This document shows positions 25,625 to 36,450 of a stretch of 64,000 bases of DNA, piece by piece (position 1 is the first letter of the stretch; each line of letters opens with the position of its first letter). The translations under genes were made by a program, and so were the position numbers. This stretch comes from Acidobacteriota bacterium (GTDB lineage Bacteria; Acidobacteriota; Thermoanaerobaculia; Multivoradales; JBCCEF01). The stretch spans positions 1 to 64,000 of the forward strand of contig JBCCHV010000029.1 of assembly GCA_039028635.1 (NCBI GenBank), in the 5' to 3' direction. The notes under the pieces were generated by a model. The model did no database searches, was not told the DNA's origin, and saw only the letters and a list, made by a program, of their open reading frames with translations.

Positions 25625-27013
25625 ATGAAAGAGTCGCGTTTTCGCGTTCCCCACACCCTGGTTCTGCTCTTCGGGATGGTGGTGCTGGCCTACCTGATGA
25701 CCCTGGTTCTGCCGGCCGGAGAGTTCCAGCGGGTGACCAACGAGCAGGGCCGACAGCAGGTGGAGCCCGGCACCTACCAGGTGCTCGAAGAGCCGCCGAA
25801 TCTGTCGCCGATCACCGTCTTCTCGGCGATTCCGCGCTCTTTCGCCATCCACAGCACCGCCGAGATCATCTTCTTCATCTTCATCGTCGGCGGTTTCTTC
25901 GCCGTCTTTCGCGCCACCGGTGCCGTCGATGCCGGCATCAGCCGACTCATCGACCTGCTCGGCCACCGGCCCTTCTGGCTGGTCGCCGGCGCCATGGCGG
26001 CCTTTGCGGTGGGCTCCTCGACCATCGGCATGGCGGAGGAATACATCCCCTTCATCCCGGTCCTGATCACCCTCTTCGTCGCCCTCGGGTTCGACACCGT
26101 GACCGCCGTCGCGGTGGTCTGTATCGGCTACGGCGTCGGCTACGGGGCCGCCGCCATCAATCCCTTCACGGTGCTCATCGCCCAGGGCATCGCCGGCGTC
26201 GAGCCGGCGTCGGCCCAGGGTTTCCGCTGGATTCTGCTGGCGGTCTTCTTCGTCATCGGCCTACACCACGTCTGGCGCTACGCGCGCCGCATCAAAGCCG
26301 ATCCAGACCAGAGCCTGGTGGCCGGAATCCCGGTGCCTGCGAACATGAAAGCGCCCGAGAAGGCACCCCTCACGCTGCGCCACGTCCTGGTGCTGATCGC
26401 CCTCATCGCCGCCCTCGTGTTGTTGATCTGGGGCATCAAGGCGAAGGGCTGGTATTTGGTCGAGATGGGTAGCCTCTTCCTCGCCCTGTCGGTGCTCGTC
26501 GCCCTGCTCGGCGGCATCGCTCCCAGCAAGACCGCCAAGGCCTTCTGCGACGGCGCCGCCGAGCTCACCTCGACGGCCCTGATCATCGGCGTCGCGCGGG
26601 CCATCGAGACGGTCCTCAACGACGGCAAGGTCATCGACACGGTGATCCACGGCATCGCCGCACCGCTGCAACAGATGGGCGCCACCGGCGCCGCCATCGG
26701 CATGTTTCTGGTGCAGTCCCTGTGCAACCTGTTCATCCCCTCCGGCAGCGGCCAGGCCTTCGTCACCATGCCGATCATGGCGCCGCTCGCGGACCTGGTC
26801 GGCATCTCACGGCAGATCGCCGTCCTCGCCTACCAGTTCGGTGACGGCTTCACCAATATTCTGGTGCCGACCAACGCCGTTCTGATCGGTATCCTGACCC
26901 TCGCCGGGATTCCCTACGACCGCTGGGTACGACTCATCTTTCCCTTCATGATCAAGGTCTGGATCGCGGGCTCCATCGCCCTCGCCGTGGCCGTCGCCAT
27001 CGGCCTCAAATAG
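25625..27013 (+). CDS. YfcC/DcuC-superfamily membrane transporter
   Basis: A 462-residue polytopic transporter with about 12 helices. The start [29 protein letters not shown] is typical of the YfcC/ArgD-antiporter-like group of the DcuC superfamily (C4-dicarboxylate or basic amino-acid carriers). Repeated conserved loops such as [18 protein letters not shown] and [17 protein letters not shown] flank the two re-entrant regions. The substrate cannot be read from sequence. GGAGG lies 6 bases before the ATG. The next gene starts 24 bases later, so the two are likely co-transcribed. Confidence 0.85.
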   Translation: MKESRFRVPHTLVLLFGMVVLAYLMTLVLPAGEFQRVTNEQGRQQVEPGTYQVLEEPPNLSPITVFSAIPRSFAIHSTAEIIFFIFIVGGFFAVFRATGAVDAGISRLIDLLGHRPFWLVAGAMAAFAVGSSTIGMAEEYIPFIPVLITLFVALGFDTVTAVAVVCIGYGVGYGAAAINPFTVLIAQGIAGVEPASAQGFRWILLAVFFVIGLHHVWRYARRIKADPDQSLVAGIPVPANMKAPEKAPLTLRHVLVLIALIAALVLLIWGIKAKGWYLVEMGSLFLALSVLVALLGGIAPSKTAKAFCDGAAELTSTALIIGVARAIETVLNDGKVIDTVIHGIAAPLQQMGATGAAIGMFLVQSLCNLFIPSGSGQAFVTMPIMAPLADLVGISRQIAVLAYQFGDGFTNILVPTNAVLIGILTLAGIPYDRWVRLIFPFMIKVWIAGSIALAVAVAIGLK

Positions 27014-27037
27014 GCGCCGACCCAAGGAGCATTTCTC

Positions 27038-28045
<1,008 letters not shown>

Positions 28046-28051
28046 CGGCCG

Positions 28052-30904
28052 CTATTCGGCGACCGGCTCGGCCGCTGCTTCGGCGACGGCCTCCGGTCGC
28101 AACACTCCCACCACGTAGCGCTCCGCATCGATGTAGCGCTTTGCCGCATCGAGCAGAATCTCGGGGGTCATGCGGCCGGTGAGCTGATCGAAGGCCAGGA
28201 TCAGCCGCGGATCGAGGCCGAGGGTCTCGTAGGACTTCAAAACCCCGATCCAGAAGCCATTCTGCTTGAGGAGCAGCTCCCGCTCCCGAGTCTGCGCTTC
28301 GATCACGTTGTCGAGCTCTTCCGCCGTCACCGCTTCCCGCTGTAGTCGGGCGATTTCGTCGAGCACCCGCTGACGCAGCTCGTCGGCCTTCTCCGGCGCA
28401 CAGCCGAAGGCGACCTGGAATACCGCCCGCTCCACCGGGCGGGCCTCGATCACTCCCGACACCTGGACGCCGTAGGTGGCGCCGAGATCCTCCCGCAGCA
28501 CCTCCCGCAGGCGGGTGCGAACGACCTCTTCGAGGGTCGCCATCTCATGGACCGACTCGCGACTCCAGCGGGCCGGACCGTTGAATATCATCTGTACCGT
28601 AGCCTTCGGCTCGAGCCCCTTCAGCACTTCGACCTCGACCACGCCGCCGGGTGCCCGAACGCCGACGTCGCGCCAGCTCTCCTCGCGGCCGGCCGCCGGC
28701 AGCGACGCCAGGAAGCGCTCCACCGGCGAGCGCAGCTCATCGGGCTCGAAGTTGCCCACCAGAATGAAGGTGAAGTCGCCGGCATCTCCGAAGCGATCGC
28801 GGTAGATGGCTTCGGCACGCCCGAGGTCGACGCGGTCGAGCATTTCCTGGGACGGTGGCTGGCTGCGCGGGTGGTCCTGGGTGAGGGCGGCGATCATGCG
28901 GTCGCCGAACACCGTGCCCGGGCTGGCGGCGCGATTCTCGAGCAGCGCCCGCCGGCGGGACAGATGGGTCGCCACCGCCGCGGCATCCACCCGCGGCGCC
29001 GTGAAGCGTAGGTAGACGAGCTCGAACATCTCCTCGAGGGCGCCCCCGGAAGCGGTCGCCGTCAAGCCCTCCTCGAGCTCGGTGATGAACACCTGGGCGC
29101 CGGCGGCCACCCCGGCCAGAGCTTTCGAAAGCTGGACCCGATCGAACTCGCCGAGACCGCCTTCGTCCATCAGGGTGGTGGCGAGCAAGCCTGAGGGCAA
29201 GTCTTCGTCGGCGACCAGGGAGTGGCCGCCCGGGCTGAAGCCGACCATCAAGATCTGATCGTTCTGGAAATCCGTCGGGCGCAGCAGCACCTTGGCGCCG
29301 TTGCTGAGGCGCCACTCGGTGAGGTCGATCTCGGCGACCCGCGACTCGGCGACGATGGTTCCCGGTTGCGGGCGTTCGGCGAGCAGAGGCCGATCGACCA
29401 CGGAATCCTCGTAGGGCTCGATCTCGGCCTCGGCCACGGCGGCCAAAACGCCGGCGAGCTCGGCCTCGCCGGGCAGCTCCGCCGCCGCCGACTCCGGCGC
29501 CGTCACCACCACCACTCGGCTGCCGCGACGAATCCAACGATCACCCACCGCCTGGACTTCGGCGGCGGTGATCTCCGGCAGATAGCGGCGCACCAGGTCG
29601 ACCTCGCGCGCAATCCCCGGAATCGGCTCGCCCTGCAGGAAGTGGCGGGTGTACTCCGAGGCAAACAGCGCCGACGGCGTCTTGGTGCGCTCGACCAAGG
29701 CCTGGTCGTAGAACAGCAAGACCTCCTCCTTGGCGCGCTCGAGCTCACCGGCGGTGATGCCGAAGCGGGTCGCCCGCTCGGCCTCCGTCAGGAGCGCCGC
29801 CAAACCCTTCTCGGCTCCTCCGGCCTCGACCCCCGCCGACAGCGAGAACAGACCACCGGCCCGCACCAGGCCGCCGCGCCCCGCGGAGGCCACCAAGAAG
29901 GGCGCCTCCGCCTCGCGGGCGGCGATCGCCAAGCGCTGATTGAAGATCCGCAGGTAGAGCAGCTCCACCAGGCCGCGGCGGTAGTCGCCATAGGTGCCAT
30001 CGCCCTCCGGCGGCAGCTTGAAGTGCACCGCCACGGCGTTGGTGGAGATCTCGGGATCGGACTCGATCGAGAACAGGGTCTCCTCGTGGGCCGGCACCTC
30101 GAAGCTGGGTCGCGGCCTGGGATCCGCGACCGCGGCGAGGCGACCGAAGCGCTGCTCGATGGTGGCCTCGATGGCCGCCGGATCGAAGTCGCCGACGGCG
30201 ATCACGGCCATCAGGTCGGGCCGGTACCAGTCGCGGTAGAAGCGCTCGAAGGCTTCCTTCGGCGCCGATTCGAGCACCGCGACCTCACCGATCGGCAGGC
30301 GCTCGATATGGCGCGAGCCCTGCAGCAGCACCGGCAGCTGCTTGTCCCGCAGCCGGGCACCGGCACCGCGGCCGAGGCGCCACTCTTCGATCACCACGCC
30401 GCGCTCCTTGTCGATCTCGGCGGGATCGAAAGCAATGCCGTGGGCCCAGTCTTCGAGGATCAAGAAGGCGCGATCGAGGATCAGGGGATCGTCCGTCGGC
30501 ACCGTCAGCATGTAGATGGTCTCGTCGAAGGAGGTGGAGGCGTTGATATCGGGCCCGAAGCGCATCCCGATCGACTCCAGGTAGTCCACCAGCTCCTGCT
30601 CTTGAAAGTGGCGACTGCCGTTGAAGGCCATGTGCTCCAAGAAATGCGCCAATCCCCGCTGATCGTCTTCTTCGAGGAGCGAGCCCGCATCGACAACCAG
30701 ACGAAGCTCGGCCCGGCCCTCGGGCTTGCCATTGGCCCGAATGATGTAGGTCAAACCGTTGTCGAGCTTGCCGACCCGCACCGCGGGATCCACCGGCAGC
30801 GGACTCTCCGCCGTCGGGGGAGCAACCGGCGCCGGAGCCAGGGATGTACAACCGAGAGCCAGGAAAATCGCCAACCCGGCCAACCACCGCAAATTCTTCA
30901 GCAT
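28052..30904 (-). CDS. M16 (insulinase/pitrilysin-like) zinc protease lipoprotein
   Basis: A 950-residue two-half M16 protease. The N-terminal half carries the inverted zinc motif HFLEH (87-91) followed by the downstream acidic ligand region. The C-terminal half is the inactive partner that closes the chamber. A lipoprotein signal with lipobox ALGC (Cys19) places it in the periplasm, attached to a membrane. Such PqqL-like proteins degrade peptides or process secreted proteins. ATG 30904 is chosen because it starts the lipoprotein signal and has GGAGGTG upstream; the frame extends to 30976 without a convincing start. It is divergent from the Cys/His-rich secreted protein. Confidence 0.88.
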   Translation of the reverse strand: MLKNLRWLAGLAIFLALGCTSLAPAPVAPPTAESPLPVDPAVRVGKLDNGLTYIIRANGKPEGRAELRLVVDAGSLLEEDDQRGLAHFLEHMAFNGSRHFQEQELVDYLESIGMRFGPDINASTSFDETIYMLTVPTDDPLILDRAFLILEDWAHGIAFDPAEIDKERGVVIEEWRLGRGAGARLRDKQLPVLLQGSRHIERLPIGEVAVLESAPKEAFERFYRDWYRPDLMAVIAVGDFDPAAIEATIEQRFGRLAAVADPRPRPSFEVPAHEETLFSIESDPEISTNAVAVHFKLPPEGDGTYGDYRRGLVELLYLRIFNQRLAIAAREAEAPFLVASAGRGGLVRAGGLFSLSAGVEAGGAEKGLAALLTEAERATRFGITAGELERAKEEVLLFYDQALVERTKTPSALFASEYTRHFLQGEPIPGIAREVDLVRRYLPEITAAEVQAVGDRWIRRGSRVVVVTAPESAAAELPGEAELAGVLAAVAEAEIEPYEDSVVDRPLLAERPQPGTIVAESRVAEIDLTEWRLSNGAKVLLRPTDFQNDQILMVGFSPGGHSLVADEDLPSGLLATTLMDEGGLGEFDRVQLSKALAGVAAGAQVFITELEEGLTATASGGALEEMFELVYLRFTAPRVDAAAVATHLSRRRALLENRAASPGTVFGDRMIAALTQDHPRSQPPSQEMLDRVDLGRAEAIYRDRFGDAGDFTFILVGNFEPDELRSPVERFLASLPAAGREESWRDVGVRAPGGVVEVEVLKGLEPKATVQMIFNGPARWSRESVHEMATLEEVVRTRLREVLREDLGATYGVQVSGVIEARPVERAVFQVAFGCAPEKADELRQRVLDEIARLQREAVTAEELDNVIEAQTRERELLLKQNGFWIGVLKSYETLGLDPRLILAFDQLTGRMTPEILLDAAKRYIDAERYVVGVLRPEAVAEAAAEPVAE

Positions 30905-30993
30905 CAAGGACACACCTCCGTTCGCACCAGATACGGACCGCCCGGAACGAGAGTTTCTCACCCTTCCGAAAGTCATGAGTTCGAAAATATGCT

Positions 30994-31006
30994 ATACTCC
31001 GAGTAT
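30994..31006. promoter_or_regulatory. 13-bp palindrome in divergent promoter region
   Basis: ATACTC-C-GAGTAT lies in an A/T-rich patch between the M16 protease (minus) and the secreted Cys/His-rich protein (plus). It overlaps TATACT on the plus strand and TATAGC on the minus strand, either of which could be a -10 element. A shared operator for both genes is plausible; no strong -35 was seen. Confidence 0.4.
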
Positions 31007-31023
31007 TCAATATCTCCGGAATT

Positions 31024-31044
31024 CCGAGACCACCGTGGTCTCGG
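31024..31044. promoter_or_regulatory. 21-bp perfect palindrome upstream of secreted protein gene
   Basis: CCGAGACCAC-C-GTGGTCTCGG forms perfect 10-bp arms with a one-base centre. It sits about 70 bases before the plus-strand ATG and 120 before the minus-strand ATG. It could be an operator or, in RNA, a strong leader hairpin stabilising the mRNA. No T-run follows, so a terminator is unlikely. Confidence 0.55.
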
Positions 31045-31115
31045 TCAGGACTCGGACCTCTTTCCGCCGCGAGAGGGCGAGTTTGAGTGTTCTCTAGTCC
31101 GTGAAAGGAGAAACC

Positions 31116-32045
31116 ATGTACAAGTCGACGAAGTGTTGGGCCTTCGGCATCGCCGTGCTCCTGCTGGTGGGAGCCCCGGTTCTGGCCGACGACATGATCT
31201 ACCGTGGCGCCGACGTCTGGAGCACGACCGCTGGTGGATTCACCTACTCGACCTTCGAGCACGACCCAATCCCGGCCGACTTCTTCTGTGAAGGCTCGCT
31301 GCCGTTCACCGGCAACATCGCCTTCGAGGGTGCGCCCCTGGCCACCGAGCCGGCCCGCCAGCTCGGCACCGTCGACACCATCGTCGAGCGGCTCGACGAC
31401 GCCCCCTTCGACCAGAACGGCGTCGCCGTGACCCGCATTCAGCTCCTCGCCATGTCGTTGGCCAGCCGTGACCTGCTCGAGAATGAGTGCGGCACCTACC
31501 ATGTCGCCGTCAGCCTCGATGGCAAGCAGCCGATCACCGAGATGAAGATCTTCAAGGACTCGGACTTCGGTGGTAGCTACGAAGCCCCCCTCGAGCTGCG
31601 CATCAAGATGGTCTTCACGCCGGTCGCCGGCGAGGGCACGACGCGCGAGCTGAGCCGCGACATCTCCCTCGGCCCCGGCACCTTCTCCGTGTGGTCGCAC
31701 CAGGAGCGTGATCTGCAGGCGGCCAAGGTCAAGGTCGACACCACCAACGACGGCATTCCCGATCAGTATCTTCCGGGTCCGTCGAACTTCGTGGCCGGCG
31801 TGGCACCGGTGGCCTTCACCGCCACCACCGCCGATCGCGCCAACTGCCCCTACACCTCCTGCCACTGCAACCCGGTGCCGACCGATTGGGACGCCATCAA
31901 CGACCCCAACGAGTGGGTCTGCCATCCGAGCCACAAGCACTGCATCGACACCTACGTGCCGTGCCATCTGATTCCGGACCGCGACCGTCCGAGGTTCGAG
32001 CCCTACGACAACGAGCCGTACGAACACGAGGGAGAGGCCCTCTAG
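31116..32045 (+). CDS. Secreted Cys/His-rich protein of unknown function
   Basis: A 309-residue exported protein with a signal peptide (MYKSTKCWAFGIAVLLLVGAPVLA). The mature part is predicted mostly beta and matches no family I recognise. The last ~75 residues are unusual: six cysteines and several histidines (CPYTSCHC, VCHPSHKHC, VPCH) followed by a charged tail rich in Asp, Glu, Pro and Tyr (RPRFEPYDNEPYEHEGE). A metal-binding or disulfide-stabilised tail is plausible. ATG 31116 has AAGGAG five bases upstream, much better than the GTG at 31101. It has a palindromic leader upstream and a strong terminator downstream, so it is probably well expressed as a single gene. Confidence 0.75.
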   Translation: MYKSTKCWAFGIAVLLLVGAPVLADDMIYRGADVWSTTAGGFTYSTFEHDPIPADFFCEGSLPFTGNIAFEGAPLATEPARQLGTVDTIVERLDDAPFDQNGVAVTRIQLLAMSLASRDLLENECGTYHVAVSLDGKQPITEMKIFKDSDFGGSYEAPLELRIKMVFTPVAGEGTTRELSRDISLGPGTFSVWSHQERDLQAAKVKVDTTNDGIPDQYLPGPSNFVAGVAPVAFTATTADRANCPYTSCHCNPVPTDWDAINDPNEWVCHPSHKHCIDTYVPCHLIPDRDRPRFEPYDNEPYEHEGEAL

Positions 32046-32070
32046 GACGACGAGGCCCCGCAGTGATTCC

Positions 32071-32100
32071 GGCGGCCCCTGCCCTGGGGCCGCCACTTCC
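32071..32100 (+). terminator. Terminator after the Cys/His-rich secreted protein
   Basis: GGCGGCCCC (32071-32079) pairs perfectly with GGGGCCGCC (32086-32094) over a six-base loop and is followed by the pyrimidine-rich ACTTCCCTTCTT. It lies 25 bases after the stop codon. The T-run is imperfect but the stem is very stable. Confidence 0.6.
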
Positions 32101-32202
32101 CTTCTTCCCCATTCCCGGGGACCCGGCGGCCTTCAGCCGTCTGATAGCATTTCGCGCATGTGATGGTTGTTGTTCTCTGAAGGTAGTTCAGAAAGTGAGC
32201 TG

Positions 32203-35200
32203 ATGAAGTCACCCCTTTGCCGATGGTGCGGCCTCCTCGCCCTCTTCCTCTTTCCTCCGAACCTGACCGCTGAATCGCCGCTGCTGCGCGGCAGTGCCAG
32301 CGGGTTTCCCAACGTTCCCCAGACCCCTGGAGCCCTGCTCAGCGGCCTCAACGCTCCCGAGCAAGGCCGCACGGCGATCATCGCGTACCACAACGGCCTG
32401 CTGTTCACCGTTCCGGAGCTACCCGCCAGCCAGCCGAACTCGGACTTTCAGGTGCGCACCTGGGACCTCTCCGATCCCAGCGATCCCCAGGTGACGAGCA
32501 CCTTGGGGATCTCGCCGATGCCGATCAACGCCCACGGCTACTTGAAGAGCGGTGACTACCTGGTGATCGGTCCCAACTGGCCGCCGGAAGCTCCCTGGTC
32601 CTTCCGCGCCACCACTCCGGGAGTGGTCGAACGCACCAGCTTCCCGCAGCTCGATGGCGCCGGCGTGCGCGGCTCCCTGTTCCAGCCCTGGTTCGCCGGG
32701 CCGACCTACTGGTCCTACGGTGAAGTCGGCGGCGATGCCGTGCTCGCCCTACGCGGCACGGAGCTGGCGCGCTGGGACCACCTCGGGCTCACCGGCGTCG
32801 TCGGTCACCCCTTCATTCTCGGCGATTTGCTGATCTTCGCCTCCGACCAGAGCCGCACCGGCGTCGCCACCTACGACATCAGCGACCCATCCAATCCGGT
32901 GCTCCTCGACGTCCTCACCACCGGCGGTCCCGGTGGCTATTGGCCCGAGCTGTGGGGTGGCGACGGCAAGCTCTACGCCGTCTTCCCCTACCGCACCGGC
33001 GGCAACGGCATGCGGGTGGTCGACCTCACCGATCCCACCGATCTGCGCTTCGTCACCGATCGCTCGCTGCCGGGCGACGCCTCCATGTACATCCAGTTCC
33101 AGGACGAGTTCGCCTTCATGGGCAGCCACAAGGTCGACATGCGCACCTTCGAGTCGGTGCTCGACCTCGATGGCGCCAACACCGTGCGCACCAACGACGG
33201 CGGTACCGGCATCGACACCAGTCAATTCGCTCTCCCGATCGGCAATCTGCTGGTCACCGGCGGCGTCGGACCACACCAGGGAATGGCCATCTGGGCTCAC
33301 CAGGCGGCACCGGACACGCGCGGACCGAGCGTCGGGTACCACATCCCCCGGGCCGGTCGTACCGGCTACCCGGTGGGAGCGCCGATCAGCCTGCTGATTC
33401 ACGAGACCCTCGAGACCTCGACCCTGGTGAACGGCGTCACTTTCATCCTGCGACCGGTGGGCGGAGGCGCCGTTGGCGGCCGCTTGACCTTCGCCTTCGA
33501 TGACGTCCTGACCTTCACGCCGGACCAACCCCTGCAGGCCGACACCACCTACGAGGTGATCCTGCCGGCGGGCGGCATCGAGGACGCCGCCGGCAACGGC
33601 ATGGTCGGCTACTCCTTCAGCTTTTCCACCGGCTCCACCCTCGGCGGCAACGATCCGCCGAGCCTCGACAGCCTGACCGCCTCCGCTTACCCCTTGGCAC
33701 CGGGCGAGAGCGTGACCTTGACCGCCAGCGGCAGTGATCCCGAGAGCGGCAGCCTCGAGTACCGCTTCGACTTCGGCGACGGCAGCCCCAAGACCGCCTG
33801 GTCGGCGACCCCTGCGGTGAGCCACACCTATGGCGCCAACGGCCACTATCAGGCCACCGCCCAGGTGCGCGACGCCGCCGGCTCGCTGGCCTCTCGGGCC
33901 CTCACCGTCACCGTCACCACCCCCGCCACCGGTCCCGCTCCGCAGGCCAGCGGAGCGCTGCTGTGCGACGTCGCCGGCCGCCGCGTCTGGACCGTCAACC
34001 CGGACAACGACTCGGTCTTCGCCCTCGATGCCGACTCCCTCACCGCCCAGGTCGAGACCGCCGTCTGCGATGGCCCACGCAGCCTCGCCCGTTCCGGCGC
34101 CGGCGAGATCTGGATCGCCTGCCGCGACGACGATACGGTGCGCATCCTCGGCCCCGGCGGCGGACTCCTCGAGACCCTCGGCCTGGGCTGGGGCAGCGCG
34201 CCGACGGGTATCGTCTTCTCGCCCGCCGGCGACACCGCCTACGTCGCCCTCGAGGGGCGCGGTGAAGTGCGCCGTTACAGCGCCAGTGGCCGCACTGAAA
34301 CGGGCCGTCTCGAGGTCGGTCCGACACCCCGCGCCCTCACCGTCAGCGGCGATGGTCAGACCCTGCTGGTGACCCGCTTCCTCTCCGCCAAGGACTGGGC
34401 CGAAGTCTGGGAGATCGACGCCGCGGCCTTCACCCTTCGCCGCGCCCTGCGCCTACCCAAGCTCGGCGGTGATCTCCACCGCGACGGCACCGCCTCCGGC
34501 CGCGGCGTGCCCAACTACCTGACGGCGATCGCTCTCGCCCCCGACTCCGCTTCCGCCTGGGTGACCTCGAACAAGCCCAACAGCGAGCGTGGCCTGGTCT
34601 TCGCCAACGACCTCGACCAGGACAACACCGTTCGCAACCTCCTCACCCGGGTCGATCGCAGCAGCGGCGAGGTGGTCGACAGCCTCGACATCGACAACAG
34701 CGACTCGGCCAGCGCGATCGCCTACTCGCCCCTCGGGGACTACCTCTTCCTCACCCTGCAGGGCAACGACGAAGTCTTGATTCTCGACGCCCTGGCGGCG
34801 GAGGGCTCCGGCAGCCTGGCGAGCTTCGTCACTCGCCTGGCGGTGGGCTCCGCTCCCCAAGGGGTCTGCCTCGACGGGGCGACGGAGCGCACCTTCGTCA
34901 AGAACTTCCTCGGCCGCAGCCTGACCGTGCTCGAGACCTCTGGACTGTTGCGTCGCGGAGAGCGCACGGTGGCCACCAGCGAAGTCGCCACCGTCACCAG
35001 CGAGACCCTTTCGAGCGACGTCCTCGCCGGCAAGCGCATCTTCTACAACGCCTCCGACCGGCGGATGAGCGCCGAGGGCTACCTGAGCTGCGCCACCTGC
35101 CACCTCGACGGTGGCCATGACGGCCGGGTGTGGGACTTCACCGGCCGCGGCGAGGGATTCCGCAACACCACCAGCCTGCTGGGCCGCGGCGGCATGGCCC

Positions 35201-36297
35201 ACGGCAACGTCCACTGGAGCGCCAACTTCGACGAGATCCAGGACTTCGAGAACGATGTCCGGGGCGCCTTCGGCGGCAGCGGCTTCATGGCGGACAGCGA
35301 CTTCGACGCCACCTCGGACCCTCTCGGCGCCGCCAAGGCAGGCCTCAGCGCGGCCCTCGACCAGCTCGCCGCCTATGTCGCCTCGCTCGGCCGCTCGAGC
35401 CTGCCCCGCAGCCCCTACCGCGCCGAGGACGGCAACTTGACCGCCGCAGCCATCGCCGGACGCAACGTTTTTCGACAGCAGGGCTGCGATGCCTGCCATC
35501 TCGGGACCGCCTTCACCGACAGCACCCGCAGCAGCGCCACCCTGCACGATGTCGGAACCCTGCGCACGACCTCCGGCGACCGCCTCGGCAACCCGCTGAC
35601 CGGCATCGATACACCGACCCTTCTCGGAGTGTGGGAGACCGCCCCCTACTTTCACGATGGCTCCGCGGCGAGCCTCGAAGAGGTCTTCGAGATCGCCGGC
35701 GGCGTCAACCTGCAGGCCGAGTCCGGCACCCCGACCAACGGCGCCCGTATCGTCGATCAGTATGTCGACCTCAACAACGACGACACCGTTCAGGGGCGCT
35801 CCTACGTCGAGCTCGATGGCAACGGCTCTCGCCTCACCCTCGCCGGCATCGACGGCGGCAGCGGTGGCGCCGGTGCCCTCGAGCTGCGCTACAGCTCGAG
35901 CGGCGAGCTCGAAGTCGAAGTCGCCGTCAACGGGACGATCCGCACCCTCACGCTGCCCGCGACCGGCAACGATCCCGGTTGGCGTCACACCAACTGGCGA
36001 CGCCAGCGCCTGGCGGGCCTGAGCTTCAACGCCGGGACGACGAACACCGTAGAAATCGTAAAGCTGCCGTCGTTCCAGAGCCTCAGCCTCGACGCGCTGC
36101 TGGTCTCGACGGTCGATGATCTCGCCCGCGCCCAGCCTCACCGCCGGGTCTCGGGTCTGCCCCAGGGTGAGGTCGACGCATTGCTCGCCTATCTCCGCCA
36201 GCTCGATCGCCGGCCGGAGCTCAACCCGGGGTCGACCCTGCTGGTCGACGGCTTCGAATCGGGAAACACTTCCGCCTGGTCGGCAACGGTCCAGTAG
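32203..36297 (+). CDS. Secreted multidomain propeller/PKD/di-haem cytochrome protein
   Basis: A 1364-residue secreted protein. After a short signal (MKSPLCRWCGLLALFLFPP) comes an LVIVD-like propeller region (about 20-375), a Big_5-type Ig-like domain (380-480), a PKD domain (about 485-575, DFGDGSP), a YVTN-type beta-propeller (about 585-930), and a di-haem region with CATCH (963-967) and CDACH (1095-1099). The last resembles MauG/cytochrome-c-peroxidase-like proteins. It is followed by a CBM-like beta-sandwich and the C-terminal motif DGFESGNTSAWS. The haem part suggests extracellular or periplasmic redox chemistry; the other domains suggest surface binding. ATG 32203 is preferred to an in-frame TTG at 32167 because it begins the signal peptide. 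Confidence 0.82.
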   Translation: MKSPLCRWCGLLALFLFPPNLTAESPLLRGSASGFPNVPQTPGALLSGLNAPEQGRTAIIAYHNGLLFTVPELPASQPNSDFQVRTWDLSDPSDPQVTSTLGISPMPINAHGYLKSGDYLVIGPNWPPEAPWSFRATTPGVVERTSFPQLDGAGVRGSLFQPWFAGPTYWSYGEVGGDAVLALRGTELARWDHLGLTGVVGHPFILGDLLIFASDQSRTGVATYDISDPSNPVLLDVLTTGGPGGYWPELWGGDGKLYAVFPYRTGGNGMRVVDLTDPTDLRFVTDRSLPGDASMYIQFQDEFAFMGSHKVDMRTFESVLDLDGANTVRTNDGGTGIDTSQFALPIGNLLVTGGVGPHQGMAIWAHQAAPDTRGPSVGYHIPRAGRTGYPVGAPISLLIHETLETSTLVNGVTFILRPVGGGAVGGRLTFAFDDVLTFTPDQPLQADTTYEVILPAGGIEDAAGNGMVGYSFSFSTGSTLGGNDPPSLDSLTASAYPLAPGESVTLTASGSDPESGSLEYRFDFGDGSPKTAWSATPAVSHTYGANGHYQATAQVRDAAGSLASRALTVTVTTPATGPAPQASGALLCDVAGRRVWTVNPDNDSVFALDADSLTAQVETAVCDGPRSLARSGAGEIWIACRDDDTVRILGPGGGLLETLGLGWGSAPTGIVFSPAGDTAYVALEGRGEVRRYSASGRTETGRLEVGPTPRALTVSGDGQTLLVTRFLSAKDWAEVWEIDAAAFTLRRALRLPKLGGDLHRDGTASGRGVPNYLTAIALAPDSASAWVTSNKPNSERGLVFANDLDQDNTVRNLLTRVDRSSGEVVDSLDIDNSDSASAIAYSPLGDYLFLTLQGNDEVLILDALAAEGSGSLASFVTRLAVGSAPQGVCLDGATERTFVKNFLGRSLTVLETSGLLRRGERTVATSEVATVTSETLSSDVLAGKRIFYNASDRRMSAEGYLSCATCHLDGGHDGRVWDFTGRGEGFRNTTSLLGRGGMAHGNVHWSANFDEIQDFENDVRGAFGGSGFMADSDFDATSDPLGAAKAGLSAALDQLAAYVASLGRSSLPRSPYRAEDGNLTAAAIAGRNVFRQQGCDACHLGTAFTDSTRSSATLHDVGTLRTTSGDRLGNPLTGIDTPTLLGVWETAPYFHDGSAASLEEVFEIAGGVNLQAESGTPTNGARIVDQYVDLNNDDTVQGRSYVELDGNGSRLTLAGIDGGSGGAGALELRYSSSGELEVEVAVNGTIRTLTLPATGNDPGWRHTNWRRQRLAGLSFNAGTTNTVEIVKLPSFQSLSLDALLVSTVDDLARAQPHRRVSGLPQGEVDALLAYLRQLDRRPELNPGSTLLVDGFESGNTSAWSATVQ

Positions 36298-36317
36298 ACG
36301 ACAGAGGCCAAGGAATC

Positions 36318-36437
36318 ATGAAAACCCAACCCACCGCCCTCATCTGGCGCCGACGGCTGCTCTACGGTGCCGTGACGGCGGTCATCGTGGCGTCTTTTCT
36401 GGCCCAGATTCTGCGCGGCGAGTGCCCGGTGCCGTAG
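36318..36437 (+). CDS. 39-residue single-helix membrane peptide
   Basis: A short ORF with AAGGA upstream, starting 20 bases after the stop of the di-haem protein. The peptide has a positively charged N-terminus (IWRRR), one hydrophobic helix (LLYGAVTAVIVASFLAQIL) and a short tail ending GECPVP. Topology would be N-in. It could be an assembly or stability factor for the upstream cytochrome protein (inference from position). Small size makes the call tentative, but the ribosome-binding site, spacing and clear membrane helix support a real gene. Confidence 0.55.
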   Translation: MKTQPTALIWRRRLLYGAVTAVIVASFLAQILRGECPVP

Positions 36438-36450
36438 GGGCCGGCGCGCT

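Noticed and set aside
29222..31291. 689-codon plus-strand frame across the M16 protease and divergent promoter region
   Set aside because: Overlaps M16 antisense and the start of the Cys/His-rich gene in another frame; no signal peptide or domain.
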